Origin: Mesorhizobium amorphae CCNWGS0123
GTDB taxonomy: Bacteria; Pseudomonadota; Alphaproteobacteria; Rhizobiales; Rhizobiaceae
DNA length: 64,000 nucleotides
Reading direction: 5' to 3'
NCBI RefSeq assembly: GCF_001686985.1
Contig: NZ_CP015318.1
Span: 928,001 to 992,000 of the forward strand
Shown one piece after another: positions 1-8,662 of the stretch; positions within the stretch are counted from its first letter, which is position 1, and every line of letters begins with the position of its first letter. A program made the translations under genes and the position numbers. A model generated the notes under the pieces. That model did not search any database, was not told the DNA's origin, and was given only the letters and a program-made list of their open reading frames with translations.

Positions 1-119
1 CGCTCGATCGAGATGAAGCCGTCGATGCCGTCGAGCAGCGGCCGCAGTTCGGCGGCTATGCCGAGATAGGCGTCGCGACGGCCCGCCGCCGGCTCGACCT
101 CGAAGATGACGGCGATCAC
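1..119 (-). CDS. Antibiotic biosynthesis monooxygenase-like (ABM) protein, 3' part outside the window
   Basis: Partial gene read leftward off the window edge; only the first 39 residues are visible. They begin VIAVIFEVEP and continue with a YLGIAAELRPLLDGIDGFISIE pattern split over a beta strand and a helix, typical of the small dimeric ABM/heme-degrading-like fold. The GTG start overlaps the TGA stop of the NIPSNAP gene upstream (GTGA), so the two are very probably translationally coupled. The family binds varied substrates, so no reaction can be named. The divergent ArsR-type regulator may control the pair. Confidence 0.7.
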   Translation of the reverse strand, partial: MIAVIFEVEPAAGRRDAYLGIAAELRPLLDGIDGFISIE

Positions 120-448
120 GGCAGCACCAATTTGGCGTGCGGCCCGGAGGCGAGCTTCAGGAACATGCGATCCTCCTTCAGGATGAATTTTTCCCGCTTC
201 GCGAGTTCGTAGTTTGCCTTGCCGGCCGGATCGGCGGCAAGCCTGGCGCGGTAGGCTTCGTAGGCCGCGAGGCTTTCGATGTTGTAGGCGGCGTAGGCGG
301 TGGTGGCCGAGCCTTCATGCGGCGAGAAATAGCCGATCAGGTCGGCGCCGCAGCGCGGGATGACCTGCCCCCAGTTGCGCGCATATTCCTCGAATGCCGC
401 CTTGCCGAACGGGTCGATCTCGTAGCGGATGAAACAGGTGATGGTCAT
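116..448 (-). CDS. NIPSNAP family protein
   Basis: A 110-residue protein with the ferredoxin-like alpha/beta pattern of NIPSNAP/ABM proteins: MTITCFIRYEIDP at the start, then FEEYARNWGQVIPRCGADLIGYF, and a C-terminal segment around FLKLA. A good ribosome-binding site (GAGGAG, six bases before ATG) supports the start at 448. It overlaps the next gene (ABM-like) by four bases, forming a two-gene operon divergent from an ArsR regulator 180 bases away. No enzymatic role is established for this family. A small stress or quinone-related function is only a guess. Confidence 0.8.
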   Translation of the reverse strand: MTITCFIRYEIDPFGKAAFEEYARNWGQVIPRCGADLIGYFSPHEGSATTAYAAYNIESLAAYEAYRARLAADPAGKANYELAKREKFILKEDRMFLKLASGPHAKLVLP

Positions 449-628
449 TTTCGTCTCCTCGTCGGCTTGGGTCTGTTACGGCGACACTTCGAGCACGGTC
501 GAAACATTGCGCGCTTGCCTGTGCTAGGCGATTCGATGTCAGGAGCGTTGCGGCGGTCATCGCCATCTCCTTGATCTGATCGCAGGATAGTGGTTTTCTC
601 GCGGGGATGCTTCGATGGAGATGAAACT

Positions 629-1303
629 ATGCGTGAAGGACCCGACATAGCCCGCATCGCCAGCCTGGTCGGCGATCCGGCGCGGGCAAACATGCTCTCT
701 GCGCTGATGGGCGGAACGGCTCTGACCGCATCAGAGCTGGCGCTGGAGGCCGGCGTGTCGCTGCCGACCGCATCGTCGCATCTGTCGAAACTGATGGAGG
801 GCGGCTTGCTGACTTTGGCCAGCCAGGGGCGGCACCGCTATTACGGCCTCGCCGGGCCGCAGGTGGCCGGCATGATCGAGGCAATCACCGGCGTCGCGGA
901 AGCCGTCGGTCCCAAGCGGGTGCGGCCGGGCCCGCGCGACGCGGCCATGCGCGTGGCGCGCGTCTGCTACGACCATCTCGCCGGCGAGCAGGCCGTGGCT
1001 ATGCTCGATCGCCTCGTCGACAGGAAGGTGCTGCTGCGCGACGACAAGGAAATCCGGCTCGGGCATTCGGCCGCGGCGCATTTCTCGGCACTCGGCATCG
1101 ATGTCGAGGCCAAGGCGCGCCGGCCGGTGTGCCGCGCCTGCCTCGACTGGAGCGTGCGGCGCTCGCACCTCGCCGGCACGCTGGGCGCAGCGATCCTCGA
1201 CAAGATCCTCGCCGAAAAATGGGCACGACGCGAAAAGGACAGCCGGGCGGTGGTGTTTTCACCGGGGGGAAGACGGCAGTTTGAGAGGGTGTTTTTGGGC
1301 TGA
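629..1303 (+). CDS. ArsR-family winged-helix transcriptional regulator
   Basis: A 224-residue regulator. The N-terminal 80 residues form an ArsR-type winged helix: RIASLVGDPARANMLSAL, recognition-helix region ASELALEAGVSLPTASSHL, then the wing GRHRYYGLAG. The C-terminal half (about residues 100-224) is an extension with a CRACLDWS segment found in longer ArsR members; it may bind a ligand, and the two closely spaced cysteines could coordinate metal. The ATG at 629 is preferred over one at 590 because GGAG sits eight bases before it and the domain begins there. It is divergent from the NIPSNAP/ABM pair, its likely target. Confidence 0.88.
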   Translation: MREGPDIARIASLVGDPARANMLSALMGGTALTASELALEAGVSLPTASSHLSKLMEGGLLTLASQGRHRYYGLAGPQVAGMIEAITGVAEAVGPKRVRPGPRDAAMRVARVCYDHLAGEQAVAMLDRLVDRKVLLRDDKEIRLGHSAAAHFSALGIDVEAKARRPVCRACLDWSVRRSHLAGTLGAAILDKILAEKWARREKDSRAVVFSPGGRRQFERVFLG

Positions 1304-1308
1304 GCGGC

Positions 1309-1520
1309 TTCGTCATCCACGGGCGGAGCAAGGAGCGTAGCGACGCAGCGCAGACCCGAGGATCCATGCCGTGGCCTCCGAACGCCGCAACGGTGCAGAA
1401 CCTAGGAGACGTCAGCGGGAAGTCGGCCATTCTGAGCCGCCGAATTCTTCGGTAAACGTCACGGCATGGATCCTAGGGTCTACACTCCGCTTCGCGTTCG
1501 CTCCGCCCTAGGATGACGAA
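1309..1520. repeat. Long imperfect inverted repeat between arsR-type gene and ligD
   Basis: The left arm (about 1309-1374) and the reverse complement of the right arm (about 1460-1520) share the order CGTCATCC, GGGCGGAGC, AGACCC, AGGATCCATGCCGTG. The arms are separated by about 85 bases. The element ends two bases from the ligD stop codon and lies between converging genes, so its transcript could fold and act as a terminator for both. It looks like a mobile intergenic palindrome of rhizobial type; no ORF is present. Confidence 0.75.
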
Positions 1521-1521
1521 A

Positions 1522-4047
1522 TCATAGTGCCCGCTTGAGTGGCTTACCAAGCTTGAAGAAATCCTTCCATGGGTCGGCTTCCGCCAGTCGCTTCAGCGTC
1601 GCCTTGTCGCCGACCGCAAAAGCGTTCGGCGCCAGCCCGGCCTCGATCTCCGCCCAGGTCACCGGCATCGACACCGTCGCGCCCTTCTTGGCCCGCGACG
1701 AATAGGGCGTGACCGTCGTCGAGCCGCGGCCATTGCGCAGATAGTCGACGAAGATTTTTCCGGTGCGCGCCTTCTTCGACAGCGTCGCCGTGTAGCGGTC
1801 GGGTGCGGCCTGTTCCAGCGCGCGGGCGAAATCATGGGCGAAGGTCTTCGCCTCGTCCCAATCCGCCGAGGGTTTCAGCGGTACGACGACATGGTAGCCC
1901 TTGCCGCCGGACGTCTTGACGAGGTTCGGCAAGGACAGTTCGTCGAGCCGGACGTGGATGTCGAGTGCGGCCTCACGCACGGCCTTGACGCCGACACCTT
2001 CATCCGGATCGAGATCGAAGATGATCTGGTCCGGCTTCTCCAGTTCCTCGACGGTGCAGCCCCAGATGTGGACCTCGACAACGCCGTACTGGACCAGCGC
2101 GGCGAGGCCGTCGAAATCCCGGATGAACAAGATCTCCTCGCCGTCCATCGGATCCTTCATCCTCAAGATCTTGTCGTGCATGCCGGCGGAAGCGTGCTTC
2201 TGGAAGAAGCGTGGCCCCCCGATGCCGTCCGGCGCCCGCACCAGGCTGAGCGGCCGGCTGACGACGAATTGTTCCATGCGCGGCCAGACCAGCGCGTAGT
2301 GATCGAGCAGACCTTGCTTGGAAACCTTCTCGTCGGGCCACAGCAGCTTGTCGGGGTGCGAAAGCTTCACCGAGGTCTTCACGGCTCCGGCCGAAGTGGC
2401 CCTCGGGGCCGCCTTGGTGCCATCCGCTTTCGAGTTGCTCCCGGCCTTGCCGGTGGCTTGCTTCGGCTTTTCCTGCACGACTTCCTCCGGCGGCTTGTCC
2501 TCACGCAATCCCTGGAACGAGGCGTGGCGGATCATACGGTCGGATGTCCAACTGCGGAACTCCACTTCGCCGACGAGTTCGGGCTCGACCCAGACCAGTC
2601 CCTTGCCTTTCGGCACGGCGGCGGAGAAAGGCGAGGTTTTTGCCTTGAGGCCGTCGAGCCGCTTCTTCAGATCCGCGGCCACCTTGCCGGAGAAACCGGT
2701 GCCGACGCGGCCGGCGTAGTGCAGCTTGCCGCCTTCATGATAACCAACCAGCAGCGAGCGCAGGCCACGTCCGGTCTTGTCGGATGGCAGATAGCCGCCG
2801 ATGACGAATTCCTGGCGCAGCGTGCATTTCGACTTCACCCAGGTCAGACCGCGGCCGCTGCGGTAAGGCGCATCGGCGCGTTTGGAAACGACGCCTTCCA
2901 GGCCCATCCGGCAGACATGCTGCAGCATGACCTTGCCCGGTTCGGCGAAATGGTCACTGAAGCGCAGCGCCGATTGCTCGGACTGCTCGCCGAGCAGTTC
3001 CGCCAGGGCCTGCTTGCGTTCGACCAGCGGCTCGCGGCGCAGATCCTGGCCGTTGAGCCGCATCAGGTCGAAGACATAGTAGACGAAGCGATCCGTCCGG
3101 CGGGCCGACAGGTCCGCCTGCAGCAGGGCGAAAGACGAGACGCCGCTGTCGGCGAGCACGACGACCTCGCCATCGACGATGGCATCCCGGCACTTCAGGC
3201 TGGCAAGCGCGGCGGTGACCGGGCCGTCGAATTTCCCGGTCCAGTCGAGACCGGCGCGGGTCAGCAGCCTGACCTCGCTGCCGGCAAGTTGGGCCTGCAT
3301 GCGATAGCCGTCGAACTTCACTTCATGCAACCACTCCTCACCGGAAGGCGCGTTCTTCTGCAGAGTGGCGAGGCTTGGTTCAATGAAGCCGAGGCGCTTG
3401 GCGTGACCGGCTTTAGGCTTGCCAGCAGCCGGCCTGTTGGAATGCCAGACCTCGGCCTTCTTTCCTTTCGCCGTCTTGCCCGCGCCCACCTCCTCGACCG
3501 TCAGGCCCGACTTCACCGATTTCGGCGCGTCTTTCAGAATGTCCTCGCCGGGGCGCGCGGCGGCATCGTCGGACTTGATCAGCAGCCAGTTGTCGCGCTT
3601 TTCGCCGGAGCGAGGCTTCAGCCTGACGAGATGCCAGCGGCCATGCAATTTGTGGCCCTTCAGCTCGAAGCCGATATGGCCCTTCTTCATCGCCTTGGCC
3701 GGATCCATCTCGGGCACCCATTTGCCCTCGTCCCAGACGATGACGGAACCGCCGCCATACTCGCCCTTGGGAATGGTGCCTTCGAACGGCGCATAGTCGA
3801 TCGGATGGTCCTCGACATGCACGGCCAGCCGTTTCTCATGCGGATCGAGGCTCGGGCCGCGCGTCACCGCCCAGCTCCACAACACGCCGTCATGCTCGAG
3901 GCGCAGATCGTAGTGCAGCCTTGTCGCCGCATGCTTGTGGATGACGAAGATACCGCCGGCCGTTTTCCCGGCCCGCGAGACCTTGCCCGCCGGCTCGGTG
4001 GTTTTCCGGAAGTCGCGCTTGGCTTGGTACTGTTCGAGGCCGGCCAT
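1522..4047 (-). CDS. ligD: Multifunctional DNA ligase D (NHEJ)
   Basis: An 841-residue enzyme of non-homologous end joining, arranged phosphoesterase, ligase, polymerase. Residues about 30-190 carry the 3'-phosphoesterase motifs (LHYDLRLEHDG, GEYGGGSVIVWDEG). The ATP-dependent ligase core starts near residue 225 with the nucleotidyl lysine in EVKFDGYR (K244) and continues through VDGEVVVL, EGVVSKR and WVKSKC. After a low-complexity Lys/Ala linker (about 510-540) comes the primase-like polymerase domain with the metal motif IIFDLDPDEG. Full length for the family. It lies 12 bases downstream of ku, so the two form an operon. Confidence 0.97.
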   Translation of the reverse strand: MAGLEQYQAKRDFRKTTEPAGKVSRAGKTAGGIFVIHKHAATRLHYDLRLEHDGVLWSWAVTRGPSLDPHEKRLAVHVEDHPIDYAPFEGTIPKGEYGGGSVIVWDEGKWVPEMDPAKAMKKGHIGFELKGHKLHGRWHLVRLKPRSGEKRDNWLLIKSDDAAARPGEDILKDAPKSVKSGLTVEEVGAGKTAKGKKAEVWHSNRPAAGKPKAGHAKRLGFIEPSLATLQKNAPSGEEWLHEVKFDGYRMQAQLAGSEVRLLTRAGLDWTGKFDGPVTAALASLKCRDAIVDGEVVVLADSGVSSFALLQADLSARRTDRFVYYVFDLMRLNGQDLRREPLVERKQALAELLGEQSEQSALRFSDHFAEPGKVMLQHVCRMGLEGVVSKRADAPYRSGRGLTWVKSKCTLRQEFVIGGYLPSDKTGRGLRSLLVGYHEGGKLHYAGRVGTGFSGKVAADLKKRLDGLKAKTSPFSAAVPKGKGLVWVEPELVGEVEFRSWTSDRMIRHASFQGLREDKPPEEVVQEKPKQATGKAGSNSKADGTKAAPRATSAGAVKTSVKLSHPDKLLWPDEKVSKQGLLDHYALVWPRMEQFVVSRPLSLVRAPDGIGGPRFFQKHASAGMHDKILRMKDPMDGEEILFIRDFDGLAALVQYGVVEVHIWGCTVEELEKPDQIIFDLDPDEGVGVKAVREAALDIHVRLDELSLPNLVKTSGGKGYHVVVPLKPSADWDEAKTFAHDFARALEQAAPDRYTATLSKKARTGKIFVDYLRNGRGSTTVTPYSSRAKKGATVSMPVTWAEIEAGLAPNAFAVGDKATLKRLAEADPWKDFFKLGKPLKRAL

Positions 4048-4058
4048 GGGGCGGCCTC

Positions 4059-4916
4059 CTAAGCCGATTTACGCCTGCCGCCGGCGGCCTTCGGCCTGGC
4101 AGTTTTCGCCGAACGCTTCGCCGGCTTCTTCTCGCCACCACCGTCCGAGAGGCTCTTCTTCAGCGCATCGAAAAGGTTGACGACATTGGAGGGCTTGGGC
4201 GCCGCCTTCGGCTTCGGCGCCTTCCTGCCGGCCTTCTTGGCGCGGATCAGTTCGAGCAGCGCATCCTCGTATTTGTCGTCGAATTTCGACGGATCGAATT
4301 TCGCCTGCTTCTTGTCGATGATGAGCTCGGCCAGATCGGTCATCTCGTCGTCGGTCTTCACCGCCTTGATGTCGCCGAAGACGGTGTCCGGCTGCCGCAC
4401 CGTGTTGTCGTAGCGCAAAGTGGTCAGCACCATGCCCTTGCCCAACGGCTCGATCACCACCGGTCTTTCCCGCTGGTAGAGGGCGATGCGGGCGAGCCCA
4501 GCCATTTTCTTGCCCGACATGGCGTCGCGGATGACGGCAAACGCTTCCTCCGACACCTTGTCGGCCGGCGAAACATAATAGGGCGTGTCGAGATAGATCT
4601 GCTGGATCGAGGCTTTGTCGACGAAGCCGTCGAGGCTCATCGTGTGCGAGGTCTCGATCTGCACCGCCTCGATCTCGTCTTCCTCGATATGGACGAACTC
4701 GTCGTCATCGACCTCATAGCCCTTGATCTCGTCGCCTTCTTCCAAAGGCTTGCCGGTCTCGGCATCGACATAGATGCGTTTGACGGTGTTGCCGGTCTTG
4801 CGGTTGAGGATGCGGAACGAGACCTTTTCGGTATGGGTCACGACATTGGTCAGTTCGATGGCGCAGGTGACCAATGACAGCTTGAGATAGCCCTTCCAGG
4901 CGGGACGCGGCGCCAT
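4059..4916 (-). CDS. ku: Ku protein, NHEJ DNA-end binding
   Basis: A 285-residue bacterial Ku: homodimeric ring that binds double-strand ends and recruits LigD. It starts MAPRPAWKGYLKLSLV, has the central beta-barrel/bridge region (TGKPLEEGDEIKGYE, DTPYYVSP) and ends in a Lys/Ala/Pro-rich tail (about residues 225-285), the part that usually contacts LigD and DNA. The ATG at 4916 follows AGGA at good spacing; a TTG six codons upstream would overlap that site and is not preferred. First gene of the ku-ligD operon; a promoter should lie in the 350-base gap to its right. Confidence 0.97.
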   Translation of the reverse strand: MAPRPAWKGYLKLSLVTCAIELTNVVTHTEKVSFRILNRKTGNTVKRIYVDAETGKPLEEGDEIKGYEVDDDEFVHIEEDEIEAVQIETSHTMSLDGFVDKASIQQIYLDTPYYVSPADKVSEEAFAVIRDAMSGKKMAGLARIALYQRERPVVIEPLGKGMVLTTLRYDNTVRQPDTVFGDIKAVKTDDEMTDLAELIIDKKQAKFDPSKFDDKYEDALLELIRAKKAGRKAPKPKAAPKPSNVVNLFDALKKSLSDGGGEKKPAKRSAKTARPKAAGGRRKSA

Positions 4917-5269
4917 GACGAGTTTCCTGTTCAATGCGGTTCAATCGAGAACGGGCAGGGCGCGTTCAGGTTCCGGCAACAAGCCCGAACGCTTGTTGGC
5001 GCGCGCACGGAAATTTCGTCTGGGGCTCAAGCGTTGAAACAGAACCGCGCCCAAGCGACATTCATACGAAACATATGTGATGCAAAAGTCACACAAGCCG
5101 AAATGGCGACAGACTGCACGGAAACACCCCGAATCAGCCGCATTCCGGCCACGAACCAGGGCGTTTCGGACCAGAAATTAACATCACGTTCACCGACTAT
5201 TCACGCCTCGACGCTATCATCCCAGGCAATTCGGAAGGGACATCCGAAATCGGGACAGGGACAGGGAAA
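4917..5269. other. 353-base intergenic region between ku and a small ORF
   Basis: No gene seen. The region lies between leftward ku and a rightward small ORF and must hold the ku promoter. It is AT-richer than its surroundings (for example around 5075-5100). One short inverted repeat, TTCGGA / TCCGAA with a seven-base spacer, lies near 5230-5248, just before the small ORF. No recognisable sigma-70 or stress promoter could be assigned with confidence. Confidence 0.5.
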
Positions 5270-5416
5270 ATGAAGTTCTGGAATCACATCGCCGGCTACG
5301 CCGTCGCCCTCCGCGAGTTCGTCGCGCCGACCTATCGGCCGGAGCGCTATTACATGCGCGGCCCGGGCCCGGCCTGCGCCCGTCGCGGCAATTCGCTGGG
5401 CATCAGCGCGCACTGA
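5270..5416 (+). CDS. Small hypothetical protein, 48 residues
   Basis: An ORF beginning MKFWNHIAGYAVALREF and ending GISAH, too short for ordinary ORF calling. The start ATG follows a purine-rich GGGACAGGGA stretch that would serve as ribosome-binding site. The composition (Arg, Tyr, Gly-Pro) is not that of a membrane protein and no domain is recognised. The reading frame is plausible but unconfirmed; the antisense ORF here is longer, so conservation across related strains would decide. Confidence 0.45.
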   Translation: MKFWNHIAGYAVALREFVAPTYRPERYYMRGPGPACARRGNSLGISAH

Positions 5417-5595
5417 TCATGACCGTCGAAAGCCGTCATGACAGCCGGATCTGCAAACCGGCCGACAACCATCGCGCAACCACCTACCGCGCCGAGCGCC
5501 CCGCGCTGGCCGACAGACGGCGTGCGACAACGCCAGGGCTTTGATGCAGCCATCGGCTGGCTTAGTGTCCAAGGACATGAGCAGCCGAGGCAATC

Positions 5596-6057
5596 GTGAC
5601 CGACGTCATCAAGCCAACCTCCCTTCCTGAACCAGCCCCTCTTCCTGAATCCTTCGACGCATCCCATCCGCTGATCGTCTTCGACGGCGTCTGTGTGTTC
5701 TGCTCGGGTTTTGTCCGGATGGTGATCCGGCTCGACCGCAAGCAGCGCTTCCGCTTTGCCACGGCGCAGTCGCCGTTTGGCGAGGCGCTGTTTCAAAAAT
5801 ATGGACTGCCGACCGACAGCTACGAGACCAACCTGACCCTCATCGACGGCATCGCGTCCACTAGGCTGGATAGCTTCGTCGCCGTGATGGCCGAACTGGG
5901 CTGGCCTTGGCGGGCGGCCAAGCTCCTGCTGATTTTGCCACGCCCGCTGCGCGACTGGCTCTACGATCGCATCGCCAAGAACCGCTATGCCCTGTTCGGC
6001 AGAAGGGACAGCTGCGAGATCCCGTCAGCGGAGATGCGGGAGCGGCTGATTGGCTAG
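5596..6057 (+). CDS. DCC-family thiol-disulfide oxidoreductase-like protein (DUF393)
   Basis: A 153-residue protein starting at GTG, preceded by GAGG. It has the family signature near residue 29, LIVFDGVCVFCSGF, where Asp-Gly-Val-Cys and a C-x-x-C pair give the name DCC. The rest matches the usual pattern (FRFATAQSPFGE, then a C-terminal region YDRIAKNRYALFGRRDSC). Family members are predicted thiol oxidoreductases, but a physiological substrate is not established. It stands alone; a hairpin and a repeat follow it. Confidence 0.9.
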   Translation: MTDVIKPTSLPEPAPLPESFDASHPLIVFDGVCVFCSGFVRMVIRLDRKQRFRFATAQSPFGEALFQKYGLPTDSYETNLTLIDGIASTRLDSFVAVMAELGWPWRAAKLLLILPRPLRDWLYDRIAKNRYALFGRRDSCEIPSAEMRERLIG

Positions 6058-6058
6058 C

Positions 6059-6105
6059 AATTGCAGGAAAAGTGCGTGGTGGCTTTCCGTCTGGAGTTGC
6101 GTAAA
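6059..6105 (+). repeat. Palindromic intergenic repeat, family A, copy 1 (diverged)
   Basis: Contains AGGAAAAGTGCG and TTTCCGTCTGG followed by GTTGCGT. It matches the pattern seen at 37047, 44222, 52563 and, weakly, 58368: an AATTCC-AGGAAAA arm, about ten bases, then TTTTCCGTCCGGAATT. It lies between converging genes. Confidence 0.7.
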
Positions 6106-6117
6106 AACAAAGGGTTA

Positions 6118-6154
6118 GAGCGGTTCAACAATTCTATCAAACGTTGAACCGCTC
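6118..6154. terminator. 12-bp perfect hairpin between converging genes
   Basis: GAGCGGTTCAAC and GTTGAACCGCTC are exact inverted arms around a 13-base loop. It sits between the DCC gene (rightward) and the DUF1330 gene (leftward) and could end transcription from both sides. There is no clear T-tract, and the arms resemble a repeated intergenic palindrome, so its role as a true terminator is uncertain. Confidence 0.5.
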
Positions 6155-6218
6155 AGGGCCCGGTCGCCGTCATCGGCGGCTATTGTTTGCAATCGCGGCT
6201 GTCGCCTCTCGATGGGTT

Positions 6219-6506
6219 TCAGATGCCTTCGACCAGCACGATCTCGCCGTCGGCCACCTTCTGGCGGATCGCGACGGCGCGCTGATACTCCGGCGAGTGG
6301 TAGCAATCGTGTGCTGCGGCAAGTGACGGAAACTCGATGATCACGTTGCGTGCGCGACCCGGACCTTCGGCCTTTTCATGCTCGCCGCCGCGCGCCAGGA
6401 ATGCAGCGCCGAACCGCTCGAAGGCCGGCTTGGCGGCGGCGACATAGTCCTTGTAGCCTTCGGCGTCACGCACATCGACGCGGGCGATCCAGTATCCTTT
6501 CGGCAT
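6219..6506 (-). CDS. DUF1330 domain protein
   Basis: A 95-residue protein with the DUF1330 pattern: GYWIARVDVRD at the start, YKDYVAAAKPAFERFGAAFLARGG in the middle and the conserved IIEFPSLAAAHDCYHSPEYQ segment. The fold is a small ferredoxin-like dimer; no activity is established. GGAG seven bases before ATG supports the start. It lies 27 bases behind pyrF in the same direction and probably shares its transcript. Confidence 0.92.
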   Translation of the reverse strand: MPKGYWIARVDVRDAEGYKDYVAAAKPAFERFGAAFLARGGEHEKAEGPGRARNVIIEFPSLAAAHDCYHSPEYQRAVAIRQKVADGEIVLVEGI

Positions 6507-6533
6507 TCGTCTTCTCCGGATTGGTCTTGTGTC

Positions 6534-7232
6534 TTACGCCGAGCGCATTTCGTCGAGGATCGCTTCTGCAACCGCTCGCCGGTCGGCGGCGCCGACAATC
6601 GGCCGCCCGACGACGAGGTGGCTTGAGCCGTTGCGGATCGCCTGCGCCGGCGTCACGACGCGCTTCTGGTCGCCATGGTCGCTGCCCTTAGGCCGTATGC
6701 CCGGCGTCACCACGGCCATGCCGGGGCCGACGATCCGGCGCACCGCTTCCGCCTCCTCGGCCGAACAGACGACACCGCCCATGCCGGCATGCAGCGCCTG
6801 TTCGGAACGCCGCAGCACCAGCGTGTGCGGGTCGTATTCATAGCCGGCGTCGATCACGTCCTGTTCGTCCATCGAGGTCAGCACGCTGACCGCGAGCAGG
6901 CAAAGCTCGCTGCCCCTGGCGGCTTCCACGGCCGCCCGCATCGCCTTGGGATAGGCATGGATGGTCAGCATCGTCATGCCCATCTTGACAATGTTCTCGA
7001 CGCCCTTGGCCACCGTGTTGTCGATGTCGAGCAGCTTCATGTCGAGGAAGATCTTGGTTCCGCCGCTGGCGAGCTCGCGGGCGAAATCGAGCCCGCCGGC
7101 GAAGGCGAGCTGGTAACCGATCTTGTAGAAGGAGACGACGCCGTCGAGTTCGCGCACCGCCTGCTCGGCCTCGCGCAGCGTCGGCAGGTCGAGTCCGACG
7201 ATCAGCCTGTCTCGCATCGTCTCGGCGTGCAT
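6534..7232 (-). CDS. pyrF: Orotidine 5'-phosphate decarboxylase
   Basis: Catalyses OMP to UMP, the last step of de novo pyrimidine synthesis. It is a TIM-barrel enzyme: substrate motif LIVGLDLPT, catalytic segment [14 protein letters not shown] (Asp-Lys-x-x-Asp), then VVTPGIRP and the phosphate-binding VVGRPI. The chosen ATG follows GAGG with a five-base spacer; a GTG at 7253 overlapping the upstream stop and an ATG at 7217 are alternatives. It follows the flavin reductase gene closely in a leftward operon. Confidence 0.96.
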   Translation of the reverse strand: MHAETMRDRLIVGLDLPTLREAEQAVRELDGVVSFYKIGYQLAFAGGLDFARELASGGTKIFLDMKLLDIDNTVAKGVENIVKMGMTMLTIHAYPKAMRAAVEAARGSELCLLAVSVLTSMDEQDVIDAGYEYDPHTLVLRRSEQALHAGMGGVVCSAEEAEAVRRIVGPGMAVVTPGIRPKGSDHGDQKRVVTPAQAIRNGSSHLVVGRPIVGAADRRAVAEAILDEMRSA

Positions 7233-7249
7233 GGCGTCCTCGGCGTCGG

Positions 7250-7846
7250 TCACGCCTCGATCCGGGTGGACAGCATGCGCGAGGTTTCGATCAGTGTGCG
7301 GCATAGGCGCTCCATCGATTGGCGTAGTCTCTCATCCCTGAAATGTCCATCGTCGCCGAAGGCCCCGCTGGCGCCCGACACCGAGCATTCCGCCGTTACC
7401 ACCTCCATCTGGCAGCGCACCAGCACGGCGCGCAGATGGTTGATGCAGCGTATGCCGGCGAACTTGCCGTCGGAAGAGGAACACAGGCCGGCCGGCTTGC
7501 CGGGGAAAGGCCGGAACGAGCGGCCACCATCCCTGCGTATCCGGCTCACCCAGTCGATGCTGTTCTTGAGCAGCGGCGGCAGCGAACCATTGTATTCCGG
7601 TGTGGCGATCAGCAGCCCGTCATGCGCGGCGATCAGCCGGCCGAGCTTCATGGCGTTTTCAGGGACGCCCTTTTCCTTCTCCAGGTCCTCATCCATGATC
7701 GGCAGCGGATAATCGCCGAGCGAGATGCGGGTCACCTCGGCGCCCTGCAAGGCAAGCTCCTTCTGCGCCACATCGGCGGTCCTGCCGCTGAAGGCGCCTG
7801 ACCTGACCGAGCCGGCGAAGACGAGGATTTTCGGAACTATCGGCAT
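7250..7846 (-). CDS. NADPH-dependent FMN reductase family protein
   Basis: A 198-residue flavodoxin-like reductase. The phosphate-binding loop is in [14 protein letters not shown]; the family motif [20 protein letters not shown] follows near residue 83, and [16 protein letters not shown] is the second flavin contact. Such enzymes reduce quinones, azo dyes or metals with NAD(P)H; the substrate cannot be told. It is preceded by AGGGG and lies between pmtA and pyrF in the same direction, so is probably in one transcript. Confidence 0.92.
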   Translation of the reverse strand: MPIVPKILVFAGSVRSGAFSGRTADVAQKELALQGAEVTRISLGDYPLPIMDEDLEKEKGVPENAMKLGRLIAAHDGLLIATPEYNGSLPPLLKNSIDWVSRIRRDGGRSFRPFPGKPAGLCSSSDGKFAGIRCINHLRAVLVRCQMEVVTAECSVSGASGAFGDDGHFRDERLRQSMERLCRTLIETSRMLSTRIEA

Positions 7847-7891
7847 TGGCCACCCCTGTCATGGGCAGGTATAGGCCAGATGCAGTTCAAA

Positions 7892-8497
7892 TCAATGCGC
7901 CTCGCGCCGGTAGATCCAGAGCTGCGTCGGCGGGATGTTGCGGATGATGAAGTCGAAATGCTTGACCGTGTAGTCGCCACGGCCGGGCGGGATCGGCGAC
8001 AGCGGTCCGTAGGTCAGCTGCACGATCGGCCTGCCTGCCGGGATGCGGTCGAGCAGGCTTTCGATATAGGCGATGCGCTGTGCGACCGGGAAGTTGAGCA
8101 GCGGCACGCCGGAGACGACGGAATCGAACACCATGTCGCGCTTGTCGCCAAGCGTCGCATTGAGGTTGAAGGCGTCGCCCTCGATGACGTTGACGCCCGG
8201 ATAGAGCTGGCGCAGATGGCGCACGAAATCGGTCGAATATTCGACCGCATAGAGATTTTCGGGTTTCACGCCGAGCGCCAGGATGGCGCGGGTGATGACG
8301 CCGGTGCCGGGGCCGACTTCGAGCACCGGCAGACCGGATTTCGGGTTGACGATGGACGCCATCTTGCGGGCGGTGATGGAACTGGTCGGCACGATGGAGC
8401 CGACCGCTTTCGGCTTGTCGATCCAGCCCTTGAAGAATTTCAGCTCGTCGTCGAACTTCTCCGCCAGCGACTTGCGCAATCCGGGTCCACGTGCCAT
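7892..8497 (-). CDS. pmtA: Phospholipid N-methyltransferase (PmtA type)
   Basis: SAM-dependent methyltransferase predicted to convert phosphatidylethanolamine to phosphatidylcholine at the inner membrane. Of 201 residues: an N-terminal amphipathic region (FDDELKFFKGWIDKPKAVGSIVPTS), SAM motif I VLEVGPGTGVITRAI, an acidic end of strand 2 in LYAVEYS, and VPLLNFP. This matches the Sinorhizobium-type PmtA, also found downstream of dnaJ there. ATG at 8497 has GGAG seven bases upstream; an in-frame TTG further up lies inside that ribosome-binding site. Confidence 0.9.
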   Translation of the reverse strand: MARGPGLRKSLAEKFDDELKFFKGWIDKPKAVGSIVPTSSITARKMASIVNPKSGLPVLEVGPGTGVITRAILALGVKPENLYAVEYSTDFVRHLRQLYPGVNVIEGDAFNLNATLGDKRDMVFDSVVSGVPLLNFPVAQRIAYIESLLDRIPAGRPIVQLTYGPLSPIPPGRGDYTVKHFDFIIRNIPPTQLWIYRREAH

Positions 8498-8604
8498 GCG
8501 AGCTCTCCTCAACGGCTCCCCCGAAACGCTACTTAGCAGCTACGGGGTTCAAGACAAGGCTCGAGCCGGCATAAGGTGTTGATGACGCTTGGGAAGCGTC
8601 GCGG

Positions 8605-8650
8605 TGCATGTCGCCCAAAAGTGCGTAGCGGTTTTGGGATAGCGACAATG
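8605..8650 (+). repeat. Palindromic intergenic repeat, family B, copy 1
   Basis: GTCGCCCAAAAGTGCG, then GGTTTTGGGATAGCGAC. The arms CCCAAAA/TTTTGGG and GTCG/CGAC are inverted. The same element in a slightly different form lies at 20209-20254. It sits between dnaJ and pmtA. Confidence 0.75.
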
Positions 8651-8662
8651 AGACAAAGGGCA

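Noticed and set aside
1834..4062. 742-residue plus-strand ORF opposite ligD
   Set aside because: Shadow frame created by high GC at third positions; no domain, and ligD on the other strand is complete.
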